Below are positions 1 through 8,935 of a stretch of 64,000 bases of DNA, in pieces; the stretch's first letter is position 1; the number at the start of each line of letters is the position of its first letter. A program made the translations under genes and the position numbers. The notes beneath the pieces were generated by a model. The model was not told where the DNA came from and ran no database searches. It saw only the letters and a list, made by a program, of their open reading frames with translations. The stretch comes from Microbacteriaceae bacterium (GTDB lineage Bacteria > Actinomycetota > Actinomycetes > Actinomycetales > Microbacteriaceae). The stretch is from the NCBI GenBank assembly GCA_027491295.1, contig JAIXWK010000003.1, positions 186,001-250,000 of the forward strand, written 5' to 3'.

Positions 1-934
1 TCTCTCTACCCCTCGAGGTTCTCTGAATGTAGCCAATTCGTATCAAGTACGGCTCAATCACTGCTTCTATCGTGTCTGGCTCCTCGCCAATTGCCACCGC
101 CAATGTGCTCAATCCCACCGGCTTAGCAGCAAATTGGGTTGCCAGCAGCCGGAGAATTTGACGATCGACACGGTCCAGGCCCTGACTATCAATTTCAAAT
201 AGCGCCATGGCTCCCGAGACGGACTCCAAATCCACGGTTGTGTGACCATTCACGGCAGCGAAGTCTCTGACTCTTCTTAGTAGGCGATTGGCTATGCGGG
301 GGGTGCCTCTCGACCTAAGCGCCAGCGCAGCTATGGATTCGGAGGTGAGCTCGATCCCTAAACGCTTGGCTGAGCGTTCGATTACACCTTCAAGCTCGTC
401 AGTCTCGTAGAACTCCAAGAAGGCCGTGAAACCGAACCGGTCCCTGAGCGGTGTAGGAAGCATTCCGCTTCGAGTTGTTGCCCCAACTAATGTAAATGGT
501 GAGATGTCAAGTGAGATTGAAGTAGCACCGGGTCCTTTTCCAACCATCACGTCGACCCTGAAGTCCTCCATCGCAAGGTACAGCATCTCCTCAGCGCTTC
601 TGGACATGCGATGGATCTCATCTATAAACAGCACATCCCCGCTCTCCAGCGCAGAGAGCATTGACGCCAAATCGCCGGAGGATTGGATTGCAGGACCCGA
701 GGTGAGCCGCAGAGTTCGGTTGGACTCCTGGGCAACAATCATTGCAAGAGTGGTCTTACCAAGACCTGGAGGGCCAGCAAGCAAGATGTGGTCAGGAGTG
801 CGATTGTGAAGCTTCGCAGCGGAGATTAGGAGCTCAATCTGGCTGACAACCTTCTTTTGACCGACGAACTCGCTCAGGTTGGAGGGTCGCAGCGTCTGCT
901 CGACCTCTCTCTCATCCGGAGTTGGCTCGATCAT
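1..934 (-). CDS. ruvB: Holliday junction branch migration ATPase RuvB (3' end outside window)
   Basis: AAA+ motor that drives branch migration of Holliday junctions together with RuvA. The minus-strand frame from an ATG at 932-934 runs off the left edge after 311 codons; RuvB is normally about 340 residues, so only the last part of the C-terminal winged helix is missing. Visible motifs are the Walker [10 protein letters not shown] near residue 45 and the Walker [11 protein letters not shown] about 50 residues later. The start overlaps the ruvA stop as ATGA, so translation is probably coupled. Last seen gene of the ruvC-ruvA-ruvB run. Confidence 0.97.
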   Translation of the reverse strand, partial: MIEPTPDEREVEQTLRPSNLSEFVGQKKVVSQIELLISAAKLHNRTPDHILLAGPPGLGKTTLAMIVAQESNRTLRLTSGPAIQSSGDLASMLSALESGDVLFIDEIHRMSRSAEEMLYLAMEDFRVDVMVGKGPGATSISLDISPFTLVGATTRSGMLPTPLRDRFGFTAFLEFYETDELEGVIERSAKRLGIELTSESIAALALRSRGTPRIANRLLRRVRDFAAVNGHTTVDLESVSGAMALFEIDSQGLDRVDRQILRLLATQFAAKPVGLSTLAVAIGEEPDTIEAVIEPYLIRIGYIQRTSRGRE

Positions 935-1497
935 CGATCGCCCAATCTAGCTTTACCCAGCAGAGCCAGTGCTTGCTTTAGTGCGGCTGAATTATCTAAG
1001 TTCTCAGGAATTTGAGTCAGAATCTCTCGAGCCAGACCCTCATCGGTTCCTAGCTGAAGCAGAGCTTCCAGAACTTTGGAGCGAGGTGTCGATGAGGATA
1101 AGCCCACCTTGTTGGCGAGCGAAATCACAATCAGCTTTGCAGTCTTTGGGCCGATGCCTGAAACGGCTCTAAATGCAGCGTCATCTTGGGCGTTCACAGC
1201 ATTTGCAATCGCTTGCGAATCCATACCGCTGAGCACCGTCATCGCGAGTTTTGGACCAATGCCGCTGACCGAGCAGAGAAGGTCAAAAGCCTCCTGCTCC
1301 CCCGCATTCTCAAATCCAAACAGAGATAGGTCATCCTCTCGAACAACAAGACGAGTTACCAATTCCAGTTCTTGATTTTGTTTGAGTTTCAAAGAGAACC
1401 GAGGTGTGATTGCAACGCGAAAACCAACTCCACCGACACTGAGGGTTAGCGAGTCTGAGGAGAGCCTTGAGACTCGTCCAGCAAGAAGTTCAATCAC
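931..1497 (-). CDS. ruvA: Holliday junction DNA helicase subunit RuvA
   Basis: Tetrameric junction-binding protein that loads RuvB. The 188 residues match family length: an N-terminal OB fold beginning MIELLAGRV, tandem helix-hairpin-helix motifs near residues 70-125 (VSGIGPKLA and VSGIGPKTA), and a short C-terminal three-helix domain that contacts RuvB. The start is GTG, 4 nt after the ruvC stop, and the stop overlaps the ruvB ATG. Typical ruvCAB order. Confidence 0.97.
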   Translation of the reverse strand: MIELLAGRVSRLSSDSLTLSVGGVGFRVAITPRFSLKLKQNQELELVTRLVVREDDLSLFGFENAGEQEAFDLLCSVSGIGPKLAMTVLSGMDSQAIANAVNAQDDAAFRAVSGIGPKTAKLIVISLANKVGLSSSTPRSKVLEALLQLGTDEGLAREILTQIPENLDNSAALKQALALLGKARLGDR

Positions 1498-1501
1498 GTG
1501 C

Positions 1502-2035
1502 CTAACCTAGTCGGCGAGAGGCCTTTTTAGCCGCCGCGACCCACTGTTGCTGTGCAGAAGTGCCTACCGCAACACCGCGCTTTGATGCGCAAAGTGCGAC
1601 GGCCAAAGCATCTGCCACGTCGGCTGGCCTGGGTACTTCCACAAGCTTCAAAATCCTGGTGACCATCATTGCAACTTGATCCTTGGTAGCCCTTCCGTTT
1701 CCGGTTACGGCGGCTTTTACCTCACTCGGGGTGAAGAACTGAAGAGGGATCTTTGCCTCATAGGCAATGGCCATCAAAGCTCCAGACACCTGCGCAACAC
1801 CCATCACGGATCGAAGGTTGGACTGAGCAAAGACTCTTTCGAGGGCAATCAGTTCAGGCTTGTGTTGGGCAATCAGCTTTCTAAGCTCAGAGGCGATTGC
1901 GCCAACGCGATCACGAGAATCGCTGGATGGCAACGACTGGTACATTCCAAAATCCAATGCCTCAGTCTTTGCGGTATCGATCACGGCAAATCCACAGCGG
2001 GTAAGGCCTGGGTCGACACCGAGAATGATTGCCAT
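1502..2035 (-). CDS. ruvC: Crossover junction endodeoxyribonuclease RuvC
   Basis: Holliday junction resolvase of the RNase H fold. The four acidic catalytic residues are visible: D8 in GVDPG, E66 in ALERVF, and D139 and D142 in RPADVADAL. The protein is 177 residues, usual for the family. Its ATG overlaps the yebC TAA by one base (TAATG), so it is read in the same message. The gene order yebC-ruvC-ruvA-ruvB is the usual actinobacterial one. Confidence 0.97.
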   Translation of the reverse strand: MAIILGVDPGLTRCGFAVIDTAKTEALDFGMYQSLPSSDSRDRVGAIASELRKLIAQHKPELIALERVFAQSNLRSVMGVAQVSGALMAIAYEAKIPLQFFTPSEVKAAVTGNGRATKDQVAMMVTRILKLVEVPRPADVADALAVALCASKRGVAVGTSAQQQWVAAAKKASRRLG

Positions 2036-2784
2036 TAAGCCTCTAGCGCTGCTAGCACCTCTGCCGAGATGTCCATGTTGGTGTAGACGCTCTGGACATC
2101 GTCTAGGTCTTCGATCGCATCAATCATCTTGATGACCTTGTTTGCAGTATCAGCATCGGCCTGAATCTTCATGGAGGAGACGAACTCAACATCTGCCGAC
2201 TCATAGTCAATACCAGCTGATTGCAAAGCCGCGCGCGCGTCGACCATAGATGAAGGATCGCAGGTTAAAACGAAGCCATCGCCATTTGCAGAAAGGTCCT
2301 CGACATCGTGCTCAATCGTCGCCTCAAGAATTGCGTCCTCGTTGGCTCCGTCGACAACCACGATCACACCCTTGCGGGCAAACTGGTAGGAAACTGAGCC
2401 TGGGTCAGCCATGCTGCCACCGTTTTTAGTCACGGCAGTTCTTACCTCAGCGGCTGAGCGGTTCTTGTTGTCGGTTAGACACTCAATCAGTATTGCAATG
2501 CCATTTGGTCCGTAACCCTCATACATGATGTTCGTGTAATCGGCCGCATCACCTAAGGCGCCAGAGCCGCGCTTGATGGCACGGTCAATGTTGTCGCTTG
2601 GGACCGAGTTCTTTCGAGCTTTGTAAACAGCGTCGTAGAGAGTTGGGTTGCCTTCGATATCTGCTCCGCCGGTTCGGGTGGCGACCTCTATGTTTCGAAT
2701 CAGTTTTGCCCAGAGCTTGGCGCGCTTGGAATCGTTAGCTGCCTTCTTGTGCTTGGTTGTTGCCCATTTGGAATGGCCTGACAT
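2035..2784 (-). CDS. YebC/PmpR (TACO1) family protein
   Basis: Member of the YebC/TACO1 family, annotated in different species as a transcription regulator or as a translation factor that relieves ribosome stalling. It is 249 residues and starts with the family signature [13 protein letters not shown]; the central block [12 protein letters not shown] and the acidic C-terminal half are also typical. An SD-like AGAGGG lies a few bases before the ATG. It is coupled to ruvC by a one-base overlap. The exact role here cannot be read from sequence. Confidence 0.95.
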   Translation of the reverse strand: MSGHSKWATTKHKKAANDSKRAKLWAKLIRNIEVATRTGGADIEGNPTLYDAVYKARKNSVPSDNIDRAIKRGSGALGDAADYTNIMYEGYGPNGIAILIECLTDNKNRSAAEVRTAVTKNGGSMADPGSVSYQFARKGVIVVVDGANEDAILEATIEHDVEDLSANGDGFVLTCDPSSMVDARAALQSAGIDYESADVEFVSSMKIQADADTANKVIKMIDAIEDLDDVQSVYTNMDISAEVLAALEA

Positions 2785-2796
2785 GAATCCCTCTTC

Positions 2797-3354
2797 TTAG
2801 CTAATGCTCGCTAGGAAAAGCGAATGCAGTTTGGTGCCGCCTGTGATCTCAGGGTGAAAGGTTGCCCCAAAAAGGTTTCCTTGCCTAACGGCAACCGGTT
2901 CACCATTTAGAGAAGCAATCACTTCTGCTTTTCCTACCGCCAAAATTCTAGGGGCTCGAATCAAGGCGACTCGCTCTGACTCCCCCGAGATCTCAACATC
3001 GGCTTCAAAGCTGTAACTCTGTCCACCGTATGCATTTCGCGAGGACTCGATGTCTAACCCGCCGACGAATTCCTGACCCTCGGCTGCGCCTTGAACCTTG
3101 TCGGACAGCATGATCAGCCCGGCACAGGTGCCAAGGGTGGGCTTGTGCTTTACGAATTCGCGGAGCGCAGGGAACAGGCCGAAGCTTTTTGCAAGATTGG
3201 ACATGGTGGTTGATTCGCCACCGGGGATAACTAAAGCATCGACTTGGTCGAGTTCTTGGCTTCGCCGAACAGGCAAAACTGCTGCCCCGAGCTTCTCCAG
3301 TAGAAGTTTGTGCTCTCGCCAATCACCTTGAAGCGCTAAGACGCCAACTAGCAA
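2797..3354 (-). CDS. pdxT: Pyridoxal 5'-phosphate synthase glutaminase subunit PdxT
   Basis: Class I glutaminase that supplies ammonia to PdxS in deoxyxylulose-independent PLP synthesis. The catalytic nucleophile is C77 (GTCAGLI), with H167 and E169 in FHPEIT; the oxyanion loop PGGEST is near residue 45. The 185-residue length is normal. I chose the TTG at 3352-3354, directly after the pdxS TAG, because it gives the family N-terminus LVGVLALQG. Adjacency to pdxS matches the 12+12 synthase complex. Confidence 0.96.
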   Translation of the reverse strand: MLVGVLALQGDWREHKLLLEKLGAAVLPVRRSQELDQVDALVIPGGESTTMSNLAKSFGLFPALREFVKHKPTLGTCAGLIMLSDKVQGAAEGQEFVGGLDIESSRNAYGGQSYSFEADVEISGESERVALIRAPRILAVGKAEVIASLNGEPVAVRQGNLFGATFHPEITGGTKLHSLFLASIS

Positions 3355-4245
3355 CTACCAACCACGCTCGCTCAAACGGTGAGGAGCTGGAAGGTCGTTT
3401 ACGTTGATGCCAACCATTGCCTCGCCGAGGCCACGGCTAACCTCTGCGATCACCTTAGGGTCGTCATAGAAAGTGGTTGCCTTCACAATTGCTGCGGCGC
3501 GAGCAGCTGGGTTGCCGCTCTTGAAGATTCCTGATCCAACAAATACACCGTCAGCACCAAGCTGCATCATCATGGCGGCATCTGCTGGAGTTGCAACACC
3601 ACCGGCTACGAAAAGCACCACTGGCAACTTGCCAGTGTGGGCAACCTGCTTCACCAACTGGTAAGGGGCCTGTAGCTCCTTGGCGGCAACATACAGCTCG
3701 TCATCGTTCTTGGCTGCAAGTGCGCGGACCTCGGACAAGATGGTGCGAATGTGCTTGGTTGCCTCTGAGACGTCTCCGGTGCCGGCCTCACCCTTCGAGC
3801 GGATCATGGACGCGCCCTCAGTGATTCGTCTGAGCGCTTCACCCAGGTTGGTAGCGCCGCAAACGAAAGGGGTCTTAAAGCCCCACTTGTCGATGTGGTT
3901 CACGTAGTCGGCAGGGCTTAGAACCTCTGACTCGTCGATGTAATCCACTTCTAGCGACTCAAGAATCTGTGCCTCCACAAAGTGACCAATGCGGGCCTTG
4001 GCCATAACTGGGATGGAGACGGTCTTGATGATCTGGTCAATCAGGTCTGGGTCGCTCATGCGAGCCACGCCGCCCTGGGCACGGATGTCGGCAGGCACTC
4101 GCTCGAGTGCCATAACTGCGACAGCACCGGCATCTTCGGCGATCCTTGCCTGCTCAGCAGTTACGACGTCCATAATTACGCCGCCCTTTAGCATCTCTGC
4201 TAGGCCGCTTTTTACCAATGGGGTTGCATTTGACTTATCTGACAT
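3355..4245 (-). CDS. pdxS: Pyridoxal 5'-phosphate synthase lyase subunit PdxS
   Basis: TIM-barrel synthase that makes PLP from ribose 5-phosphate, glyceraldehyde 3-phosphate and PdxT-derived ammonia. The 296 residues are strongly conserved: Schiff-base lysine K83 in VMAKARIGH, a second lysine in RSKGEAGTG, and the phosphate-binding [10 protein letters not shown]. The ATG lies exactly 6 nt after a TAGAAT hexamer whose TAG is the stop codon of the upstream HIT gene, so pdxST probably has its own leaderless promoter besides any read-through. Confidence 0.97.
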   Translation of the reverse strand: MSDKSNATPLVKSGLAEMLKGGVIMDVVTAEQARIAEDAGAVAVMALERVPADIRAQGGVARMSDPDLIDQIIKTVSIPVMAKARIGHFVEAQILESLEVDYIDESEVLSPADYVNHIDKWGFKTPFVCGATNLGEALRRITEGASMIRSKGEAGTGDVSEATKHIRTILSEVRALAAKNDDELYVAAKELQAPYQLVKQVAHTGKLPVVLFVAGGVATPADAAMMMQLGADGVFVGSGIFKSGNPAARAAAIVKATTFYDDPKVIAEVSRGLGEAMVGINVNDLPAPHRLSERGW

Positions 4246-4251
4246 GTCTCA

Positions 4252-4257
4252 ATTCTA
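4252..4257 (-). promoter_or_regulatory. Predicted -10 of a leaderless pdxS promoter
   Basis: TAGAAT on the minus strand, followed by six bases and the pdxS ATG. Its first three bases are the HIT-gene stop codon. The spacing puts the transcription start at the A of the start codon. This is a motif match shared with at least ten other starts here; no experimental support is available. Confidence 0.55.
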
Positions 4258-4788
4258 TTTCTCTGTTGACCAGTTGTTAGCAATTGTTTCTCTAACATCA
4301 CTTAGCAACCTCGGCATTGCCTTAGTCTTTGCGATGATCGGGAAGAAGTTTGAATCGTGGCTCCAGCGAGGAACGATGTGCTGGTGCAGGTGGCCGGCAA
4401 TGCCTGCTCCTGCAACCTCACCTTGATTCATCCCGATGTTAAACCCGTGAGTGCCAGAAACCTTCCTTAGAGTTCGCATTGCCTGCTGGGTAAGCAAAGC
4501 AATCTCGGCAACCTCCTCGTCAGTAGCAGCGTCATAGGTGTCAACGTGACGGTATGGGCAGACCAGCAAATGACCTGCGTTGTAGGGGAAGAGATTGAGC
4601 AGAACAAAACAAGTCTTCCCACGGAGAACAATCAGTGCATCCTCATCGGATTTCCCAGGTCCCAAGCAGAACGGGCATTCATCGTCCGGTGGCTGCTGTC
4701 CGGTTTGCAAATAGATAAGACGATGCGGAGTCCACAGCCGCTGAAAGTCGTCCTGCATCGATGACATTGATTCGAGAAAGTCGCTCAT
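4255..4788 (-). CDS. HIT family hydrolase/phosphorylase (Ap4A phosphorylase-like)
   Basis: Histidine-triad nucleotide-binding protein of the actinobacterial Rv2613c-like type, expected to cleave diadenosine tetraphosphate. The triad H133-x-H135-x-H137 sits in GHLHQHIVPRW, and an N-terminal CPFC motif (residues 38-41) matches the subgroup. It is 177 residues. The ATG overlaps the thrS TAA by one base, so it is co-translated with thrS. Whether it acts as hydrolase or phosphorylase is inferred from subgroup similarity. Confidence 0.9.
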   Translation of the reverse strand: MSDFLESMSSMQDDFQRLWTPHRLIYLQTGQQPPDDECPFCLGPGKSDEDALIVLRGKTCFVLLNLFPYNAGHLLVCPYRHVDTYDAATDEEVAEIALLTQQAMRTLRKVSGTHGFNIGMNQGEVAGAGIAGHLHQHIVPRWSHDSNFFPIIAKTKAMPRLLSDVRETIANNWSTEK

Positions 4789-6773
4789 TAGACCTGCGTC
4801 TTAGATTCGATGGCGTTCAGGATCAAAGCAAGTGCTTGCTCCTTTGAAAGGTCATTCTCCTGCGATCCGTCTCGGTATCGGAAGCTGAAAGTTCCATTCT
4901 CAGCATCACGGCCGCCCGCTAGCAAAATGAACGGAACCTTCGCCAAAGTGTGGTCTCGGATCTTCTTCTGCATGCGGTTGTCTGAACGATCGACCTCCGC
5001 ACGAACACCTAGAGTCCTAAGCTCCTGGGCGAAGTCGTCTAGGTAATCGGCGAACTCATCTGCGACCGGAACTCCAACTACCTGGACTGGCGCCAACCAA
5101 GGTGGGAAGTGGCCGGCATAGTGCTCAGTCAGCACCCCGAAGAATCGTTCGATGGAACCAAACAGCGCTCGGTGAATCATGATCGGGCGGTGGCGGTGAC
5201 CGTCTGCGCCCACGTACTCAAGGTCAAAACGTTCGGGCAGGTTAAAGTCCAATTGAATGGTAGACATCTGCCAGGTGCGGCCAATCGCGTCTCTAGCTTG
5301 GACCGAAATCTTAGGTCCGTAAAATGCCGCTCCACCGGGATCTGGCACGAGGGCAAGACCTGACTTTTCGGCGACCTGGGCCAAGGTAGAGGTGGCTCGA
5401 TCCCACAGTTCATCAGATCCCACAAACTTTGGGTTCTGTGGGTCCCTGGTCGAAAGCTCGAGGTAGAAATCATTCAAGCCGTAGTCACGAAGTAGCCCCA
5501 GCACAAAGTCAAGGACCTTCGTGAGTTCGGTCTCCAACTGCTCATTAGTGACGAAAAGGTGTGCGTCGTCCTGAGTCATTCCACGAACACGAGTCAGGCC
5601 GTGAAGCACGCCTGACTTTTCATAGCGGTAGACCGAGCCAAACTCGAACATTCTCAGCGGTAACTCGCGGTAACTCCTGGAGCGTGAGCGGAAGATCAAG
5701 ATGTGAAAAGGGCAGTTCATTGGTTTGAGGTAGTAGTCCTGGCCTTGCTTGCGCAACACGCCGTCCTCGCCGTATTCCGCGTCCAGCTTCATAGCAGGGA
5801 ACATGCCATCCGAATACCACTGCAGGTGACCGGAGATCTCAAAAAGATTTCCCTTGGTGATGTGCGGTGAATAAACGAACTCGTAGCCTGCCTCTTCGTG
5901 GCGCTTACGGCTGTAGTCCTCCATGACACGGCGGATCACACCACCCTTTGGATGGAATACCGCTAGTCCCGAACCAATTTCATCCGGGAAACTGAAAAGA
6001 TCAAGCTCGACTCCTAGCTTGCGGTGGTCGCGACGTGCAGCCTCTTCTAGGCGCTCAAGGTGTGCATCGTGCTGTTCTTGAGTCGGCCATGCGGTTCCAT
6101 AAATTCTCTGAAGCTGCTTGTTGTTCTCATTGCCGCGCCAGTAGGCGGCGGCAGAACGAGTAAGCGAGAAGCCCTTACCGATAGTCCTGGTGTTTGGCAG
6201 GTGAGGACCGCGGCAGAGGTCTCGCCAGGCGACAGTGCCGTCAGGATTGAGGTTCTCGTAGACCGAAAGCCCACCCTCGCCTACCTCGGCAGATCCTTCA
6301 CCGACGTCAGCGCTCTTTAGGCCAATCAGCTCTAGCTTGTAAGGCTCGTCCTTCATAAGCAGCTTGGCTTCATCGTCGGAAACTTCACGGCGAACAAAGC
6401 GCTGAGATTTACCGACAAGTTCCTTCATACGCTTTTCGATGCGCTTTAGATCCTCGGGCTTGAATGCCTCGGTTACATCGAAGTCGAAGTAGAAACCGTC
6501 TTTGATCGGTGGACCAATGCCAAGGGTTGCGGGATCAAAAATCTCCTGGACAGCCTGAGCCATCACGTGGGCTGTGGAGTGACGAAGAATCGAGAGGCCG
6601 TCATCAGAGGCAATGTCTATACCCTCAACGACATCAGACTCTCTTAGCTTGTAGCTAAGGTCTCTCAGTTCGCCGTTCACCCTAAGGGCGATGATGGAGC
6701 GATCCTCGAATAGTCCAAAGCCATCCGCTCCCTCACTTACCTGGTGAGTTTTGCCTGCAAGTTCGATGTTCAC
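4788..6773 (-). CDS. thrS: Threonyl-tRNA synthetase
   Basis: Class II synthetase charging tRNA-Thr. At 661 residues it contains an N-terminal TGS domain (about 1-60), the editing domain beginning [11 protein letters not shown], a catalytic core with MNCPFHIL and the motif 2 and 3 regions, and a C-terminal anticodon-binding domain. The start is GTG with a TTAGGAG SD-like element about 7 nt upstream. First gene of a minus-strand run into HIT and pdxST. I see no T-box leader in the short 5' gap. Confidence 0.97.
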   Translation of the reverse strand: MNIELAGKTHQVSEGADGFGLFEDRSIIALRVNGELRDLSYKLRESDVVEGIDIASDDGLSILRHSTAHVMAQAVQEIFDPATLGIGPPIKDGFYFDFDVTEAFKPEDLKRIEKRMKELVGKSQRFVRREVSDDEAKLLMKDEPYKLELIGLKSADVGEGSAEVGEGGLSVYENLNPDGTVAWRDLCRGPHLPNTRTIGKGFSLTRSAAAYWRGNENNKQLQRIYGTAWPTQEQHDAHLERLEEAARRDHRKLGVELDLFSFPDEIGSGLAVFHPKGGVIRRVMEDYSRKRHEEAGYEFVYSPHITKGNLFEISGHLQWYSDGMFPAMKLDAEYGEDGVLRKQGQDYYLKPMNCPFHILIFRSRSRSYRELPLRMFEFGSVYRYEKSGVLHGLTRVRGMTQDDAHLFVTNEQLETELTKVLDFVLGLLRDYGLNDFYLELSTRDPQNPKFVGSDELWDRATSTLAQVAEKSGLALVPDPGGAAFYGPKISVQARDAIGRTWQMSTIQLDFNLPERFDLEYVGADGHRHRPIMIHRALFGSIERFFGVLTEHYAGHFPPWLAPVQVVGVPVADEFADYLDDFAQELRTLGVRAEVDRSDNRMQKKIRDHTLAKVPFILLAGGRDAENGTFSFRYRDGSQENDLSKEQALALILNAIESKTQV

Positions 6774-6851
6774 ACTCGCTCCTAACTCGGCAAGTCTAAT
6801 CGCTATCGGTCAGGCGTGCCTTACTAGACAGCTAGTCAAAATTGCCGTTGA

Positions 6852-7394
6852 ATGCCAATTATGGAAGCAGCTACTCGCGCATTAGAAAAGAAACTAAATT
6901 GGCTCCGAGCCGCTGTATTGGGCGCAAATGACGGCATCGTCTCGATCGCAGGTGTCGTTATCGGTGTTGCGAGTGCTGGTGCTGACAAAGGGAACATCCT
7001 GCTTGCAGGCGTTGCAGCCGTAGTTGCTGGAGCAATCTCAATGGGTGGTGGCGAGTACACCTCTGTTAGCGCTCAGAAAGACGCTGAACTTTCGCACGGC
7101 AAGAACCCCAAGAACACCGGTGCTAACCCGTGGGCTGCCGCACTCAGCTCATTCATCGCCTTTACCGCAGGAGCAGTTTTACCATTGCTGGCAATTCTTG
7201 GTCCCTGGGATAACTACCGGGTAGAAGTGACGAGTGCAGCGGTAGTCATCGCTTTGGCGATAACTGGATTCTGGGCTGCCAAAGTTGGTAATGCTCCGGT
7301 TGGAAAAAGCGTGTTGCGAAACGTTCTGGTTTCTGTCGTGACAGTTGGACTTTCTTACCTAATCGGTTCGATTCTGGGTGTAACTGTTCTCTAG
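6852..7394 (+). CDS. VIT family membrane transporter, short form
   Basis: Member of the VIT1/CCC1 (DUF125) family of Fe2+/Mn2+ exporters. The signature AVLGANDGIVSIAG is at residues 21-34, and about five membrane segments can be seen. It is only 180 residues: between TM2 and TM3 there is a short linker (about residues 74-91) where typical bacterial VIT proteins carry a helical cytosolic metal-binding domain of about 60 residues with several glutamates. This resembles plant VIT-like proteins that lack that domain. Start is ATG at 6852, though M4 is possible. mqo follows 18 nt downstream. Confidence 0.88.
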   Translation: MPIMEAATRALEKKLNWLRAAVLGANDGIVSIAGVVIGVASAGADKGNILLAGVAAVVAGAISMGGGEYTSVSAQKDAELSHGKNPKNTGANPWAAALSSFIAFTAGAVLPLLAILGPWDNYRVEVTSAAVVIALAITGFWAAKVGNAPVGKSVLRNVLVSVVTVGLSYLIGSILGVTVL

Positions 7395-7400
7395 GTAAGT

Positions 7401-7406
7401 TACCCT
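7401..7406 (+). promoter_or_regulatory. Predicted -10 of a leaderless mqo promoter
   Basis: TACCCT followed by six bases and the mqo GTG at 7413. It lies 6 nt after the VIT stop codon, so mqo can be expressed separately from the transporter gene. Motif evidence only. Confidence 0.5.
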
Positions 7407-7412
7407 TTTACA

Positions 7413-8882
7413 GTGTCAAATTCGGAGCATTACGACCTAGCCCTTGTCGGTGGCGGGATTATGTCCGCAACCCTTGGCACTTTGATCAAGTTGGTGAACC
7501 CAAAAGCCAAGATCGTGCTCTTTGAGAGACTTGACCAAGTCGCCCTTGAGAGTTCGAACCCTTGGAATAACGCCGGAACCGGTCACGCAGCGCTGTGCGA
7601 ACTGAACTACATGCCGGACAGTAAAGACGGCTCCCTTCCGGATCCAACCAAAGCAATCGACATCAACGAGCAATTTCAGGTGTCTAGGCAGTTCTGGGCA
7701 TCGCTTGTTGAGCAGGGCATTCTCTCTGCCCCCGAGACCTTCATCCGCACCGTTCCACACATGACCTTTGTTCGCGGCGATAAAGATGTTGATTACCTAG
7801 CTAGACGTTTTGAAGCTCTGAAGACCCAGCCGCTATTCGCTGGAATTCAATTCAGCAAAGACCCGAAGCAGATTGCCAAGTGGTCACCGCTGATTATCGA
7901 GGGACGCGCTCAGGAGTCAATTGCCGCGACCTTCATTGACCAGGGCACTGACGTCGACTACGGGGCAATAACCCAGCAGTTGATCAACTGGCTCTCTAAG
8001 AAGTCGGTCCAGATTGAAACCGGAGTTGAGGTAAAGAATCTTTACCAGTACCAAGATGGCTCGTGGCAGCTCTCTCTCGGTGGGGAAAACTATCAAAGAA
8101 TCGTCCGTGCTGACAAGGTTTTCGTAGGTGCAGGTGGATGGGCCTTAACACTTTTGCAGCGCTCTGGAATACCTGAGATCGATGGATATGGAACCTTCCC
8201 GGTTTCAGGCCATTTCCTAAGAACCGATAACCCGGAAATTGTTGCGCGGCACCAAGCCAAGGTCTACAGCCAGGCTCAGGTTGGCGCTCCCCCAATGTCA
8301 GTGCCGCATTTAGACACCAGGATTGTTGATGGCAAGGCATCGCTGCTGTTTGGTCCATTCGCTGGACTCAACCCCAAATTCCTAAAGCACGGGTCGATCT
8401 TGGACCTACCGCTATCGCTGAGGCCAAAGAACCTGATCCCTTACCTGAGCGTTGCTCTCAAGAACTTTGACCTGGTCACCTATCTCATAAAAGAGGTCAC
8501 TAAATCACGCAAGCAAAAGATTGAGGGACTGCGCGAGTTCGTCCCCGGAGCCAAAGCCGAGGATTGGGTCCTATATGAAGCTGGACAACGTGCTCAGGTA
8601 ATCAAGCCTGCAAAACGTGGCGGCACATTGCAGTTTGGGACCGAGGTAATTTCTTCAAAAGATGGCACGATCTCGGGCCTCCTCGGAGCCTCCCCTGGAG
8701 CGTCGGTTGCCGTCTCGGTAATGCTCGATGTAATTGAGAGAATGTACCCGCAGGAGTCGGCCGGGTGGTTTGAAACATTGAAGAAAACGATCCCTGGACT
8801 TGGTAAAAAGCTCAACGCCGACCCGCAACTCGCCAAGAAGGTCCTTGCCGACACCGCAAAGGCGCTAAAGCTCGCGTCTTAG
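7413..8882 (+). CDS. mqo: Malate:quinone oxidoreductase
   Basis: Membrane-associated FAD enzyme that oxidises malate to oxaloacetate and passes electrons to quinone; it replaces or complements malate dehydrogenase in the TCA cycle. It is 489 residues with the FAD dinucleotide motif VGGGIMSATLG near residue 13 and the family block SSNPWNNAGTGHAALCELNY near 48-67. Start is GTG at 7413, 6 nt after a TACCCT hexamer. It ends before a strong hairpin shared with the convergent nucleotidase gene. acnA, E2, lpd and aceE also lie in the window. Confidence 0.97.
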   Translation: MSNSEHYDLALVGGGIMSATLGTLIKLVNPKAKIVLFERLDQVALESSNPWNNAGTGHAALCELNYMPDSKDGSLPDPTKAIDINEQFQVSRQFWASLVEQGILSAPETFIRTVPHMTFVRGDKDVDYLARRFEALKTQPLFAGIQFSKDPKQIAKWSPLIIEGRAQESIAATFIDQGTDVDYGAITQQLINWLSKKSVQIETGVEVKNLYQYQDGSWQLSLGGENYQRIVRADKVFVGAGGWALTLLQRSGIPEIDGYGTFPVSGHFLRTDNPEIVARHQAKVYSQAQVGAPPMSVPHLDTRIVDGKASLLFGPFAGLNPKFLKHGSILDLPLSLRPKNLIPYLSVALKNFDLVTYLIKEVTKSRKQKIEGLREFVPGAKAEDWVLYEAGQRAQVIKPAKRGGTLQFGTEVISSKDGTISGLLGASPGASVAVSVMLDVIERMYPQESAGWFETLKKTIPGLGKKLNADPQLAKKVLADTAKALKLAS

Positions 8883-8895
8883 CTTTTAGTTAAAC

Positions 8896-8929
8896 GCAAA
8901 GCGGGGGTGGTTTCCCACCCCCGCTTTGC
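8896..8929. terminator. Bidirectional intrinsic terminator between mqo and the 5'-nucleotidase gene
   Basis: Perfect 15-bp inverted repeat (arms 8896-8910 and 8915-8929) around a TTTC loop, with a G/C-rich core closed by AAA/TTT. It sits between two convergent genes and can serve both. The following T-tract on the plus strand is short. It is one of only two convergent protein-gene junctions in the window with a terminator hairpin. Confidence 0.85.
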
Positions 8930-8935
8930 TATTGA

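Noticed and set aside
6774-6851. T-box or other leader riboswitch before thrS
   Set aside because: The gap to the divergent VIT gene is only 78 bp and shows no T-box sequence or specifier stem.
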